A stretch of DNA of 50,356 nt from Candidatus Flavonifractor merdavium (GCA_019119335.1 DWXF01000054.1:1-50356), one strand, 5' to 3'; numbered from the stretch's first letter, positions 38,551 through 47,751 are shown. The notes: generated by a model not told the origin, from the sequence alone. A program made the numbers and translations.

Positions 38551-39740
38551 ATGGTCTGCTGCTGAGCCACGAGAACGGCAATATCCTGTCCGCCGCATAC
38601 GGCGTGACCTCCAAGTGCGGTACTATCGCCCTGCATATCAGTATCGGTATTGCCCAGGGCGTCATGCCCCTGATCGGCTATAACTACGGTGCGAAAAACC
38701 ACAAACGGGTGCATGAGGTGTGCCGCCTCTCCTTCCTGATTCTGTTTCTCTTCTCTCTGATCTTCCTGGTCATTGTGCAGCTGTTCCCCGGCGCCATTGT
38801 CAGGCTCTTCATTGACCATGCGCAGACCATTGAGGTGGGCAGCGTGTTCATGCGCTGCTGGTCCTGGTGTGTCATCGGCATGAGCCTGTTCAATATGTAT
38901 AACTCCATTTTTCAGGCGGTGGGCAAGTGGAAGACCTCGCTGATGCTGGCGGTGCTTCGCCTGGGCGTGATCTTTTCGGTGCTGTGCGTGGTGCTGAACG
39001 CACTGTTTGGAGTAAGCGGCCTGATGTGGGTACAGGCCATTACGGATACCTTGTCCTGCCTCATCGCCATGGTCATGTACGGCCGCTTCAAGAAATCCCT
39101 TGCCGGGGAGCTGGCGGCGGCGGCGAAACCTGCCGCCGCGCCTGCCACTGTCAACAGGGTCATCACCATCAGCCGGGAATTCGGCAGCGGCGGCCGAACT
39201 ATCGGAAAAGAGGTGGCCGCCAGACTGGGTATTCCCTGTTATGACAGCGAGCTGATCGAGAAGATCGCGGCGGAGAGCGGCTTGGCGAAAGAGTATGTGG
39301 AGCAGCACAGCGAATACGCCGCCTCCGACAGCCTGTATGAAAACGCAATGGCCGGACGGGAGCAGGATGGCCAGTCCGTGGCGGATAAAATGTGGCTGGC
39401 ACAGAAAAAGGTCATTACGGACCTGGCGGAGGCGGAGTCCTGTGTTATCGTGGGCCGGTGCGCCGACTATATCCTGCGGGATACCGCCGACTGCCTGACG
39501 GTGTTTATCCATGCCTCCGATGAGCAGCGGGCGGAGCGGATCGTGTCCGTTTACGGCCAGCGGGAGGAATCACCCGTTCAGCGGCTGCGGGATAAGGACA
39601 GGAAGCGGAAGGCCTATTACGAGCTCTATACCGGCACCAGTTGGGGCCAGGCGGACAACTACGAGCTGTGCCTGGACAGCGGAAAAATCGGTATGGAAGG
39701 CTGCGTCAACATGATTGCCCAGCTGTTCCAGCGTACCTGA
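38493..39740 (+). CDS. MATE C-terminal half fused to cytidylate-kinase-like domain (downstream of frameshift)
   Basis: Open from a GTG at 38493 that has no ribosome site; it is really the continuation of the gene starting at 37762. Residues 1-205 are the second half of a MATE carrier (GFPAAISVLLVSVSIMLLNG, GYNYGAKNHKRV). After an Ala/Pro-rich linker, residues 220-415 form a P-loop kinase of the cytidylate-kinase-like type (ITISREFGSGGRTIGKEVAARLGIPCYDSELIEKIA; VGRCADYIL; RKAYYELYTG). The kinase part is complete. An exporter joined to a cytosolic nucleotide-kinase-like domain is unusual; its substrate is not known. A terminator follows. Confidence 0.8.
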   Translation: MGFPAAISVLLVSVSIMLLNGLLLSHENGNILSAAYGVTSKCGTIALHISIGIAQGVMPLIGYNYGAKNHKRVHEVCRLSFLILFLFSLIFLVIVQLFPGAIVRLFIDHAQTIEVGSVFMRCWSWCVIGMSLFNMYNSIFQAVGKWKTSLMLAVLRLGVIFSVLCVVLNALFGVSGLMWVQAITDTLSCLIAMVMYGRFKKSLAGELAAAAKPAAAPATVNRVITISREFGSGGRTIGKEVAARLGIPCYDSELIEKIAAESGLAKEYVEQHSEYAASDSLYENAMAGREQDGQSVADKMWLAQKKVITDLAEAESCVIVGRCADYILRDTADCLTVFIHASDEQRAERIVSVYGQREESPVQRLRDKDRKRKAYYELYTGTSWGQADNYELCLDSGKIGMEGCVNMIAQLFQRT

Positions 39741-39746
39741 CAGCAG

Positions 39747-39789
39747 AAACCCCGCGGCGCACCGGAGGATTCCGGGCGCTGCGGGGTTT
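39747..39789 (+). terminator. Terminator after the MATE-kinase gene
   Basis: AAACCCCGC (39747-39755) pairs with GCGGGGTTT (39781-39789), with an inner GCGC/GCGC stem and a trailing T-rich stretch; convergent with the alcohol dehydrogenase gene. Confidence 0.75.
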
Positions 39790-39814
39790 GTTTTGATAAA
39801 ACATGCCGGGCCTG

Positions 39815-40996
39815 TTACCGCGCCATACGGTAGATGGCGGCCACATCCTGGGCGGTGAGGGGTTTTACAGAGCCCAGGGGCTTGCCGCCCATGGCCTGGA
39901 TGCAGCTTTCCGCCATTTGCTCCAGCTGCTCGTCGGTGGGGGAAATGCCCAGCTCGCTCAGAGAGGTGGGCAGTCCGATGGAACGGAAGAAGTCCTCCAT
40001 GGCCTGGATCCCACGGAGGGCGGCCTGCTCCACGCCCTCTCCCGGCACCACCTGCATCACACGCAGGGCGAAATGCACAAAGCGGTCCAGCTTGTTTTGG
40101 CAGACGTAGCGGGCCCAGCTGCCCCAGATGGCGGTGAGGCCTGCGCCGTGGGCCACGTCAAACATACCGCTGAGCTCATGTTCCATCTTGTGGGTGGCCC
40201 AATCGCCGCCATCGGTGCCAAAGCCGGTGAGACCGTTGTGGGACAGGCTGCTGGCCCACATAATCTCCGCCCGGGCACGGTAATTCTCCGGGTGATCCTT
40301 CAGCACCAGAGCATTGCGCAGCACTGTGCGCATCAGCGCTTCGCTGATGCCGTCGGTAAGGTCCAGATTGTCCCCATGGTTGAAATAGCGCTCCATGGTG
40401 TGCATCAGAATATCGGCGCATCCGCAGGCGGTCTGGTAGGCGGGCAGGGTCAGGGTCAGCTCCGGATTCATGACCGCAAAGGCAGGCCGGCACAGATCGT
40501 TGTTGCAGCCCCGCTTGAGACCGCCCTCCTCTTTGGTGATCACCGAGGAGAGGCTCATTTCGCTGCCCGCGGCGGCGATGGTGAGTACCGCGCCTATGGG
40601 CAGGCAGGCCTCCGGCTTGCGGGCTCCGGTATAGTAGTCCCATACGTCCCCGTCCGTGGCAGCGCCGTAGCCGATGGCTTTGGCCGAATCGATCACACTG
40701 CCGCCGCCCACGGCCAGAATCAGGTCAACCTGCTCGTTCCGCGCCAGCCGGATGCCCTCATATACCAGGCTCAGCCGGGGATTGGGTACCACGCCGCCCA
40801 GGGAGACGTAGGCCACACCCGCCTCCTCCAGAGACCGCTCCACCCGATCCAGAAGGCCGGAGCGCCGGGCGCTGCCGCCGCCGTAGTGGAGCAGAACCTT
40901 CCGGCAGCCTTGCTCCCGGACCAGGGAGCCCACCTGCTCCTCGGCGCCCTTTCCGAATACAATCTTTGTAGGGGTATAATAAGTAGACAGGTTCAT
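39815..40996 (-). CDS. Iron-containing alcohol dehydrogenase (butanol dehydrogenase-like)
   Basis: 393 residues of the group III iron alcohol dehydrogenases, close to BdhA/YugJ. NAD(P)-binding segment LILAVGGGSVIDSAKAIG; metal-ligand region with Asp in CGCADILMHTMERYF (Asp, His), and HGAGLTAIWGSW and GLTGFGTDGGDWATHKMEHEL (His). Reduces aldehydes to alcohols with NAD(P)H. ATG 40996 follows AGGAGGAGC. It is 16 bp after the M20 gene and co-transcribed with it. Confidence 0.93.
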   Translation of the reverse strand: MNLSTYYTPTKIVFGKGAEEQVGSLVREQGCRKVLLHYGGGSARRSGLLDRVERSLEEAGVAYVSLGGVVPNPRLSLVYEGIRLARNEQVDLILAVGGGSVIDSAKAIGYGAATDGDVWDYYTGARKPEACLPIGAVLTIAAAGSEMSLSSVITKEEGGLKRGCNNDLCRPAFAVMNPELTLTLPAYQTACGCADILMHTMERYFNHGDNLDLTDGISEALMRTVLRNALVLKDHPENYRARAEIMWASSLSHNGLTGFGTDGGDWATHKMEHELSGMFDVAHGAGLTAIWGSWARYVCQNKLDRFVHFALRVMQVVPGEGVEQAALRGIQAMEDFFRSIGLPTSLSELGISPTDEQLEQMAESCIQAMGGKPLGSVKPLTAQDVAAIYRMAR

Positions 40997-41012
40997 GTTC
41001 AGCTCCTCCTGT

Positions 41013-42209
41013 TCAGCTGTGTTCTTGCGACGAAAGGACGTCCAGCCCAAGCTGAGCGGACCGGGCCAGCAAGGCGGCCGCCAGGGGCAAGGCGGAATCG
41101 TCGGTGCGGAAATGCTTGTTGTGCCAGCAGGGATTTTCTGCTCCGGGGACGCCGGAGCCCAGCCAGTAGAAAAAGGCGGGGATCTGCTGGCCAAAGACGG
41201 CAAAGTCCTCCGAACCCATATCGGGCCGGGGAGAGACCACCTTGTCCTGACCCACCAGATCCACGGCGGCCTTCCGGGCCAGCAGGGTCAGCTCAGGGGA
41301 GTTGACGGTGGCGGGCACGCCGGGGTGGAAGGCCACCTCCGCCGTGCAGCCGTAAGCGGCGGCCACGCCCAGAGTCAGCTCCTCCAGCCGCTGCCTGGCC
41401 CGCTGATGGGCGGACTCCTGGTGGAAGCGGATGCTTCCTGTCATGGTGAGAACGTCGGGGACAAAGTTATCCGGCGTTCCGGCGTGGATGGAGAGCACCG
41501 AGCATACCAGACTGTCCAGAGGGTCCGTGTTCCTGCTGACCACAGTTTGCAGGGCGTTTACCACCGCTGCTCCGGTCACGATCACGTCGGTACACTTGTG
41601 GGGGGAGCCGCCATGGCCCGATTTACCGTGGAGGGTGATGGTAAAGTGACTTTTACCCGCCATAACCGGCCCTTCCATCACCGCGATGGTGCCGGCAGGC
41701 AGCTCCGGGCGGTTGTGGAGACCAAAAAGGAAACGGGGACGTTCCGGCAGCTTTTCCAGCAGGCCGTGGTCCAGCATGGCCTGGGCGCCCTGGGTGACCT
41801 CCTCCGCCGGCTGGAAGAGAAATACCACGCTGCCCGGCAGCGAGTCCCGCTGCCGGTACAGCAGTCTGGCCGCCCCATAGAGAGCGGCGGTATGGAAATC
41901 GTGGCCGCAGCCGTGCATGACTCCATCCATGCAGGACAGCGCCCCATCATGGGCCGCCTCCTGCTGGGCAATGGCGTCAATGTCCGCCCGCAGGGCCACC
42001 GTGCCGCCGGGCTTTCCGCCCCGCAGCAGAGCCACAACGCCGGTCTCCATCCCCAGGTCCACCAATTCCAGACCCAGCTGTGTCAGCTTTTCCTGCAAAA
42101 GGGCGGTGGTGCGTTTTTCCTGAAAGCTCAGCTCCGGGTGGCGGTGCAGCTCGTCTTTGAGGTCCTTCAGCGCTCCGTCCATGGCCTGGGCCTGATTCAG
42201 CAGTTCCAC
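41013..42209 (-). CDS. M20-family amidohydrolase
   Basis: 398 residues from GTG 42209, which follows AAGGATGGG; an ATG at 42269 is in frame but lies in the promoter region. Metal-binding motifs of the IAA-amino-acid hydrolase/aminoacylase group: RADIDA, HGCGHDFHTAALYGAA, FLFQPAEE, PRPDMGSEDFAVFGQ, and WHNKHF. The lid domain carries GKSGHGGSPHKCTD. Likely cleaves N-acyl amino acids or similar amides. Operon with the downstream alcohol dehydrogenase; divergent from a MATE gene. Confidence 0.9.
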   Translation of the reverse strand: MELLNQAQAMDGALKDLKDELHRHPELSFQEKRTTALLQEKLTQLGLELVDLGMETGVVALLRGGKPGGTVALRADIDAIAQQEAAHDGALSCMDGVMHGCGHDFHTAALYGAARLLYRQRDSLPGSVVFLFQPAEEVTQGAQAMLDHGLLEKLPERPRFLFGLHNRPELPAGTIAVMEGPVMAGKSHFTITLHGKSGHGGSPHKCTDVIVTGAAVVNALQTVVSRNTDPLDSLVCSVLSIHAGTPDNFVPDVLTMTGSIRFHQESAHQRARQRLEELTLGVAAAYGCTAEVAFHPGVPATVNSPELTLLARKAAVDLVGQDKVVSPRPDMGSEDFAVFGQQIPAFFYWLGSGVPGAENPCWHNKHFRTDDSALPLAAALLARSAQLGLDVLSSQEHS

Positions 42210-42229
42210 ATCATCCCATCCTTTCCGTC

Positions 42230-42258
42230 TTGCGGGCTGCTGCCCGTTGTTATATAAT
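42230..42258 (+). promoter_or_regulatory. Promoter of the MATE gene at 42319
   Basis: TTGCGG (42230-42235), 17-bp spacer, TATAAT (42253-42258). The AT-rich box also faces the divergent M20 gene. Confidence 0.6.
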
Positions 42259-42318
42259 GAAAAAATCATCTTTCATACTATATTGCAAATGCTCCGGCAT
42301 TGCAAGAGCGAAAATGGG

Positions 42319-43683
42319 GTGAGCGCCACGGGAACGCGGGCAGTAAACGATTTTTCACAGGGCGGTATGGCCCGCAACATCATCCATATGGCAGTCCCCA
42401 TGACGGTGGCGCAGCTGATCAATATTCTCTACAATGTGGTGGACCGGATGTATCTGGGCCGTCTGCCCGGCCACCTGGCCCTGACGGGGCTGGGCCTGTG
42501 CCTGCCCATCATCTCCATTCTGATGGGCTTTGCCAATCTGTGCGGCATGGGCGGCGCGCCCTTGTGCTCCATCCACCGGGGCAGGGGGGAGGCGGATGAG
42601 GCCGAGCGAATCATGGGCAACTCCTTCACTCTGCTGCTGCTGTTCGGGCTGAGCCTGACCGGCCTGTGCCTGGCCTTCCGGCGTCCCATCCTGTACCTGT
42701 TCGGCGCCAGTGACCTGACCTTTCCCTACGCCAACGACTACCTGACCATCTACATCCTGGGCACTGTTTTTGTCATGGTGGGCCTGGGCATGAATCCCTT
42801 TATCAATTCCCAGGGGTTCAGCCGGATGGGGATGATGACGGTGACGGTGGGGGCGGTGGTGAACATCGTGCTGGACCCCATTTTCATCTTCGGCATGGGC
42901 ATGGGCGTACGGGGCGCGGCGTTGGCCACGGTGATCTCCCAGGGATGCTCGGCGGTGTGGGTGCTCCGGTTCCTCACTGGCCGCCGGGCCATCCTGCGGC
43001 TGCGTCTGTCCGCGCTGCGGCTTCATGCCGGACGGGTGAAGCGTATCTTGTCCCTGGGCTCCTCGGGCTTCGCCATGTCCATGACCAACAGCCTGGTCCA
43101 GGTGCTGTGCAACGCGACCCTCCAGGCCTGGGGCGGGGAACTGTATGTGGGCGTGATGACGGTGATCAACTCCATCCGGGAGGTGATCTCCATGCCGGTG
43201 CAGGGGATCACCAACGGCTGTCAGCCGGTGCTGGGCTACAATTACGGGGCTGGGGAGTACCGGCGGGTGCGCCAGGGGATCCGGTTTACCACGGCGCTGA
43301 CTCTGTCCTATTCTCTGGTGGTCTGGCTGCTGGTGCTGATCTTCCCTGAGGCTCTCATCCGCATCTTTAACAATGAGCCAGACCTGATTGCCGCTGGAAT
43401 TCCGGCATTCCGCATCTATTTCGCCACGTTCTTTTGCATGTCCTTTCAGTTTATCGGCCAGTCGGTGTTTGTGGGCCTGGGACGGTCCAGGCAGGCGGTG
43501 TTTTTCTCCCTGCTGCGCAAGGCCTTTATTGTGGCGCCCCTGACCCTGCTGCTGCCGGCTCTTGGTCTGGGGGTGGACGGGGTGTTTCTGGCCGAGCCGA
43601 TCTCCAACGTGGTGGGCGGCCTGGCCTGCCTGCTTACCATGTATGCGGTGGTCTACCGGCCGTTGGGAAAACTGAAGTCGTGA
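42319..43683 (+). CDS. MATE-family efflux transporter
   Basis: About 454 residues with twelve membrane helices and the two MATE halves (AVPMTVAQLINILYNVVDRMYLG; GFAMSMTNSLVQVLCNATLQAWGG; PVLGYNYGAGEYRRV). GTG 42319 is preferred because the family segment DFSQGG starts soon after and the promoter is at 42230-42258; ATG 42367 is the alternative, and an ATG at 42247 would lie inside the promoter. Ribosome site weak in all cases. Substrate unknown. Terminator at 43689. Confidence 0.88.
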   Translation: MSATGTRAVNDFSQGGMARNIIHMAVPMTVAQLINILYNVVDRMYLGRLPGHLALTGLGLCLPIISILMGFANLCGMGGAPLCSIHRGRGEADEAERIMGNSFTLLLLFGLSLTGLCLAFRRPILYLFGASDLTFPYANDYLTIYILGTVFVMVGLGMNPFINSQGFSRMGMMTVTVGAVVNIVLDPIFIFGMGMGVRGAALATVISQGCSAVWVLRFLTGRRAILRLRLSALRLHAGRVKRILSLGSSGFAMSMTNSLVQVLCNATLQAWGGELYVGVMTVINSIREVISMPVQGITNGCQPVLGYNYGAGEYRRVRQGIRFTTALTLSYSLVVWLLVLIFPEALIRIFNNEPDLIAAGIPAFRIYFATFFCMSFQFIGQSVFVGLGRSRQAVFFSLLRKAFIVAPLTLLLPALGLGVDGVFLAEPISNVVGGLACLLTMYAVVYRPLGKLKS

Positions 43684-43688
43684 GCCGC

Positions 43689-43722
43689 GCGGGACGCTTT
43701 TGGGAGCGTCCCGCATTTTTTT
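43689..43722 (+). terminator. Intrinsic terminator
   Basis: GCGGGACGCT (43689-43698) pairs with AGCGTCCCGC (43705-43714), then ATTTTTTT. Confidence 0.92.
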
Positions 43723-43763
43723 CGGATGGGTGAGATTTTTTGGCCCTCCGGCGGGTATTCCTA

Positions 43764-43779
43764 GTGAAAGGCCTTTCAC
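43764..43779 (+). promoter_or_regulatory. Perfect 16-bp palindrome before the sigma factor gene
   Basis: GTGAAAGGCCTTTCAC, fully self-complementary, ends 27 bp before the sigma factor start codon. It may be an operator or part of an ECF promoter; no -35/-10 pair was assigned. Confidence 0.55.
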
Positions 43780-43806
43780 AGACCATCAGGAAGAAAGGGA
43801 GTTCCC

Positions 43807-44322
43807 ATGACGGATGAGACATTTGAACAGGCAGCCCGAATGTTTGGCGATATGCTCTATCGGGTGGCCTACCACGCGCTGAAAAATCGGGCGGACGCGG
43901 AAGATGTGGTCCAGACCGTGCTGCTCAAACTGTACCAGCAAACAGATGGTTTTGAAAGTGAGGAACATCTGAAGCACTGGCTTTTGCGGGTGACGGTGAA
44001 CGAGAGCCGGAAGCTGCTGCGCTCCTTCTGGCGCCGCCGGGCCGTGCCCCTGGAGGAGCGGGACGAGGGGTGTTCCGAGCCGGACAGTCGGAAAGCCGAG
44101 GTGTTTGATGCGGTAATGGCGCTGGACGCCAAATACCGGCTGAGTGTCTACCTCTATTATTATGAGGGCTGTTCCATCAAAGAGGCCGCCGCGGCCATGG
44201 GAGTCAATCCGTCCACCGTCCAGACCTGGCTGCAGCGGGCCCGGGACCGGCTGCGGAAAACCCTGTCCGACGAGGAAGAAGAGGAGGGGAATCTATATGT
44301 TCGACCCAAACGCGTACCGTGA
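43807..44322 (+). CDS. ECF-type RNA polymerase sigma factor
   Basis: 171 residues: region 2 (MLYRVAYHALKNRADAEDVVQTVLLKLYQ) and region 4 (VYLYYYEGCSIKEAAAAMGVNPSTVQTWLQRARDRLRK split around the turn), with a short linker. AAAGGGAG precedes the ATG. A membrane protein that looks like its anti-sigma partner overlaps its last 26 nt, giving coupled translation. Target genes unknown; the palindrome upstream may be involved in control. Confidence 0.92.
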   Translation: MTDETFEQAARMFGDMLYRVAYHALKNRADAEDVVQTVLLKLYQQTDGFESEEHLKHWLLRVTVNESRKLLRSFWRRRAVPLEERDEGCSEPDSRKAEVFDAVMALDAKYRLSVYLYYYEGCSIKEAAAAMGVNPSTVQTWLQRARDRLRKTLSDEEEEEGNLYVRPKRVP

Positions 44323-44851
44323 AACGTGCTCGGAGCTGCGCCTCTCCGAGGAGAAATTACAGGAGGTTATTCGTATGACAGAGCAAGCCAACCACAAAAC
44401 CGGCCGCCGCCCCCTGCGTGTGGGCCTGATTGCCGCCGCGCTGTGCGCCCTGCTGGCCGTTTCGGTCAGCGCCGCCAATCCCCAGGTGCTGGAGGGACTG
44501 GTGGCGACGATCCGCTCCTCCGTTACGGTGGGGGAGTACCGGGAGGAACTGGTGATGGAGGACGGCGTGCAGCTTACCGCCCTGCGCTTTCCTGAGGTGA
44601 CGGCAGAGGAGCGGGACGGCCGTACAGTGCTCACCGTGGACGGGCAGGAGATGGATATTACCGACGCCATGGCCCGGGATGGTACCTATACCTGGACCTA
44701 CGAGGATGAGGGAGCCACTGTCAGCGTGCAGGTATATCTGGATGAACAGGGAGCGCTCCAGACCATTACCAATGTGGCCCCGGCGGAGGGGACCGGGGAG
44801 ATGGGAGTTTCCCTGGTGGGCGAATGCAGTGAGGAGACCCCGGCGGAGTAA
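44297..44851 (+). CDS. Single-pass membrane protein, probable anti-sigma factor
   Basis: 184 residues from ATG 44297 after GAGGGG. Residues 1-38 are cytoplasmic and charged, 39-58 form one membrane helix (LRVGLIAAALCALLAVSVSA), and 60-184 form a beta-rich extracytoplasmic domain rich in Glu and Thr. The N-terminal part has no clear zinc anti-sigma motif. Overlap with the ECF sigma gene and single-pass topology suggest an anti-sigma factor; this is inference. Confidence 0.75.
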   Translation: MFDPNAYRETCSELRLSEEKLQEVIRMTEQANHKTGRRPLRVGLIAAALCALLAVSVSAANPQVLEGLVATIRSSVTVGEYREELVMEDGVQLTALRFPEVTAEERDGRTVLTVDGQEMDITDAMARDGTYTWTYEDEGATVSVQVYLDEQGALQTITNVAPAEGTGEMGVSLVGECSEETPAE

Positions 44852-44923
44852 CTGGAGAGCGACGATTGTAAGAAGCTGAAGCGAGGGCGCTTTCTGGCAA
44901 TGCCGGACAGGCCGCGGCAAGAG

Positions 44924-44970
44924 ACGGGACCATTTCTTCCCGATGGAAGGGGAGGGGTGGTCCCGTTTTT
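44924..44970 (+). terminator. Intrinsic terminator after the sigma/anti-sigma pair
   Basis: ACGGGACCA (44924-44932) pairs with TGGTCCCGT (44958-44966), with a small inner stem in the loop and a T-run. Confidence 0.75.
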
Positions 44971-44996
44971 GCGTGGGGGCCGTGCTCCGGTTTTTC

Positions 44997-45025
44997 TTGC
45001 CGGAGAACGGGAAAACTGCTATACT
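44997..45025 (+). promoter_or_regulatory. Promoter of polA
   Basis: TTGCCG (44997-45002), 17-bp spacer, TATACT (45020-45025), 48 bp before the polA start. Confidence 0.65.
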
Positions 45026-45073
45026 GTATCTTGTGATTTTATGTCCGGCCAGCCGGGCGCGGGAGGTTCTTCC

Positions 45074-47734
45074 ATGAAACTCATGGTTATTGACGGCAAT
45101 TCCATCATCAACCGGGCCTTTTACGGCATCCGTATGCTTACCACCAAGGACGGACAGCCCACCAATGCGGTGTACGGCTTTGTAAATATCCTGCTCAAAC
45201 TGCTGGAGGAGGAGAAGCCAGAGGCTCTGTGCGTCACCTTTGACCGGAAGGCCCCCACCTTCCGCCATCTGGCCTATGAGGGCTACAAGGCCCAGCGGAA
45301 GGGAATGCCGGACGAGCTGGCCGCCCAGCTGCCGGTTTTAAAGGATGTGCTGGAGGCCATGAATATCCCCCGGTATGAGCTGGACGGCTGGGAGGCCGAC
45401 GATCTCATCGGTACCATCTCCGTCAAGGATACCGCCGCCGGGTGGGATACCGTTGTCGTCACCGGGGACAAGGACTCCCTTCAGCTGGTTACCGATACCA
45501 CCCGGGTGAAGCTGGTGTCCACCCGCATGGGTCAGACCACCACCAAGGAGATGACGCCTGAGACCTTCCGGGAGGCCTACGGCTTTGACCCCATCCACAT
45601 CATTGACCTGAAAGCGCTGATGGGGGACGCCAGTGACAATATTCCCGGCGTCAAGGGCATCGGGGAAAAGACCGCCATGGACCTGATCCAGCGTTACCAG
45701 AGCGTAGCCGCCATCTATGAAAATCTGGACGGGGTGGAGGCCAAGCCCGCCGTATTGAAGAAGCTGGCGGAGGGGGCGGATCAGGCCAAGCTGTCCTACG
45801 ATCTGGCCACTATTCACACCGACGCCCCCATTGACTTTACCCCGGAGGCCAATGTGCGTCGGGAGCCCAACGCCCCCGAACTCTATCAGCTGTTCTTGAA
45901 GCTGGAATTCAACAAGCTCATTGACAAGCTGGGCCTGAAAGCCCCTCAGGGCGAGGTGCAGCAGCAGGAGGAGTTTACCGGGACCTGTACCAGCGAGGAT
46001 GTGACCGATCGGGCCCGGGCGGAAGAGTTGCTGGCGGTCTGGAGGACAAAGGACAGCGTGGATGTATTGGCGCTGCCCAGCCTGGACGCGGTGGTGGTAG
46101 AGCACTGGGAGAGCGAGCGGGACAGCCATGCCGCCATCCTCAGGGCCGACCAGCTGGAGGGATACAACGACATTTTAAAGGCCCTCTTCGCCCCGGACAT
46201 CAGGAAAAATACCCACGATGTAAAGACGCTGCTCTCCCGGCTGCTGACTGAGGGCATTGAGGGGGACGGCTTTGTCTTTGATACCGCCATCGCCGCCTAT
46301 CTGCTGGCCCCCACCGACGGCGGCTATGAGCTGGAGACGCTGGGGATGCGGTGGTTTAACCACGAGTACCCCAAGGCCAAGGACACCTATCTGGCTCCCG
46401 ACGCCTTTACCCCCCTGGGTGATCAGGTGGCGGTGCTGGGCGCTTTTCTGTCCCACTGCGCCCTCATTGGGGCGCTGAAGGAGGCCATGGCCCCGCGGCT
46501 TTCCGAGCTGGGCATGGACAAGCTGTACTATGAGGTAGAGCTGCCCCTGTGCCCTGTGCTGGCCGAAATGGAGCACCTGGGCATGTTGGTGGACCGGGGG
46601 GCGCTCACCGCCTTCGGGACTATGCTGGATGAGCGGATCAAGGCCGACGAGACCCTGATCTATGAGCTGGCGGGGGAGAGCTTCAACATCAATTCCACCC
46701 AGCAATTCGGCCACATTCTCTTTGACAAGCTGGGCCTGCCCCCGGTGAAAAAGACCAAGACGGGCTATTCCACCAACGCCGAGGTGCTGGAAAAGCTGAA
46801 GGGCAAGCACCCGATTGTGGAGGCGGTGCTGGATTACCGGCAGCTGGCCAAGCTGAAGTCCACCTATGTGGACGGTCTGACCAAGGTAATCGCCCCCGAC
46901 GGGCGGATCCACACCTCCTTCCAGAACACCGTCACCGCCACCGGGCGGCTGTCCTCCACCGAGCCCAATCTGCAAAATATCCCCGTCCGCACCGAGCTGG
47001 GGGCGGAGCTGCGGAAGATGTTTGTGGCTCCGGCGGGAAAGATGCTGGTTGACGCCGACTATTCCCAGATTGAGCTGCGGCTGCTGGCCCATATCGCAGG
47101 GGACGAGCACATGATCGCCGCCTTCCGCTCCGGGGAGGATATCCACACCGTCACCGCCTCCCAGGTGTTCGGGGTCACCCCGGAACAGGTCACCCAAGAG
47201 ATGCGCCGCCGGGCCAAAGCGGTGAACTTCGGTATTGTCTACGGAATTTCCGACTTCTCCCTGTCCCAGGATATCGGGGTCACCCGCGCCGAGGCCAAGG
47301 AGTATATGGAGAAGTATTTTGAGAAGTATTCCGGCGTCCATGCCTATATGAGCCGGGTGGTGGAGCAGGCCAAGGCCGACGGCTATGTGTCCACCATCTT
47401 CGGCCGCCGCCGGTGGCTGCCTGAGTTGAAGTCCTCCAACTTCAATATGCGCTCCTTCGGGGAGCGGGTGGCCCTGAATATGCCCATCCAGGGTACCGCC
47501 GCCGATATTATCAAGCTGGCCATGATTCGCGTCCGGGACTGCCTGGCGGCGGAGGGGCTGGCGGCAAAGCTGGTGCTCCAGGTCCACGATGAGCTGATCG
47601 TGGAGTGCCCGGAGGAGGAGACCGAGCGGGTCAGGGAGCTGCTGGAGCGGGAGATGGAGCGGGTGGTAGAGCTGGCTCTGCCCCTGATCGCCGAGGCCCA
47701 CGCCGGCCGCAGCTGGGCGGAGGCCAAGGGCTGA
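45074..47734 (+). CDS. polA: DNA polymerase I
   Basis: 886 residues from ATG 45074 (GGGAGG 8 nt before). N-terminal 5' nuclease (1-290: VIDGNSIINRAFYG, GWEADDLIG, GDASDNIPGVKGIGEKTA); middle 3'-5' exonuclease-like domain (about 300-480) whose first acidic motif is missing (DVLALPSLD where DTE would be), so proofreading is probably lost as in Bacillus enzymes; C-terminal polymerase with DYSQIELRLLAH (motif A), RRRAKAVNFGIVYG (motif B) and VHDELIVE (motif C). Works in repair and Okazaki fragment processing. The first of a five-gene run to tsaD. Confidence 0.97.
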   Translation: MKLMVIDGNSIINRAFYGIRMLTTKDGQPTNAVYGFVNILLKLLEEEKPEALCVTFDRKAPTFRHLAYEGYKAQRKGMPDELAAQLPVLKDVLEAMNIPRYELDGWEADDLIGTISVKDTAAGWDTVVVTGDKDSLQLVTDTTRVKLVSTRMGQTTTKEMTPETFREAYGFDPIHIIDLKALMGDASDNIPGVKGIGEKTAMDLIQRYQSVAAIYENLDGVEAKPAVLKKLAEGADQAKLSYDLATIHTDAPIDFTPEANVRREPNAPELYQLFLKLEFNKLIDKLGLKAPQGEVQQQEEFTGTCTSEDVTDRARAEELLAVWRTKDSVDVLALPSLDAVVVEHWESERDSHAAILRADQLEGYNDILKALFAPDIRKNTHDVKTLLSRLLTEGIEGDGFVFDTAIAAYLLAPTDGGYELETLGMRWFNHEYPKAKDTYLAPDAFTPLGDQVAVLGAFLSHCALIGALKEAMAPRLSELGMDKLYYEVELPLCPVLAEMEHLGMLVDRGALTAFGTMLDERIKADETLIYELAGESFNINSTQQFGHILFDKLGLPPVKKTKTGYSTNAEVLEKLKGKHPIVEAVLDYRQLAKLKSTYVDGLTKVIAPDGRIHTSFQNTVTATGRLSSTEPNLQNIPVRTELGAELRKMFVAPAGKMLVDADYSQIELRLLAHIAGDEHMIAAFRSGEDIHTVTASQVFGVTPEQVTQEMRRRAKAVNFGIVYGISDFSLSQDIGVTRAEAKEYMEKYFEKYSGVHAYMSRVVEQAKADGYVSTIFGRRRWLPELKSSNFNMRSFGERVALNMPIQGTAADIIKLAMIRVRDCLAAEGLAAKLVLQVHDELIVECPEEETERVRELLEREMERVVELALPLIAEAHAGRSWAEAKG

Positions 47735-47751
47735 CGGAGGAGGGAAAGGCA

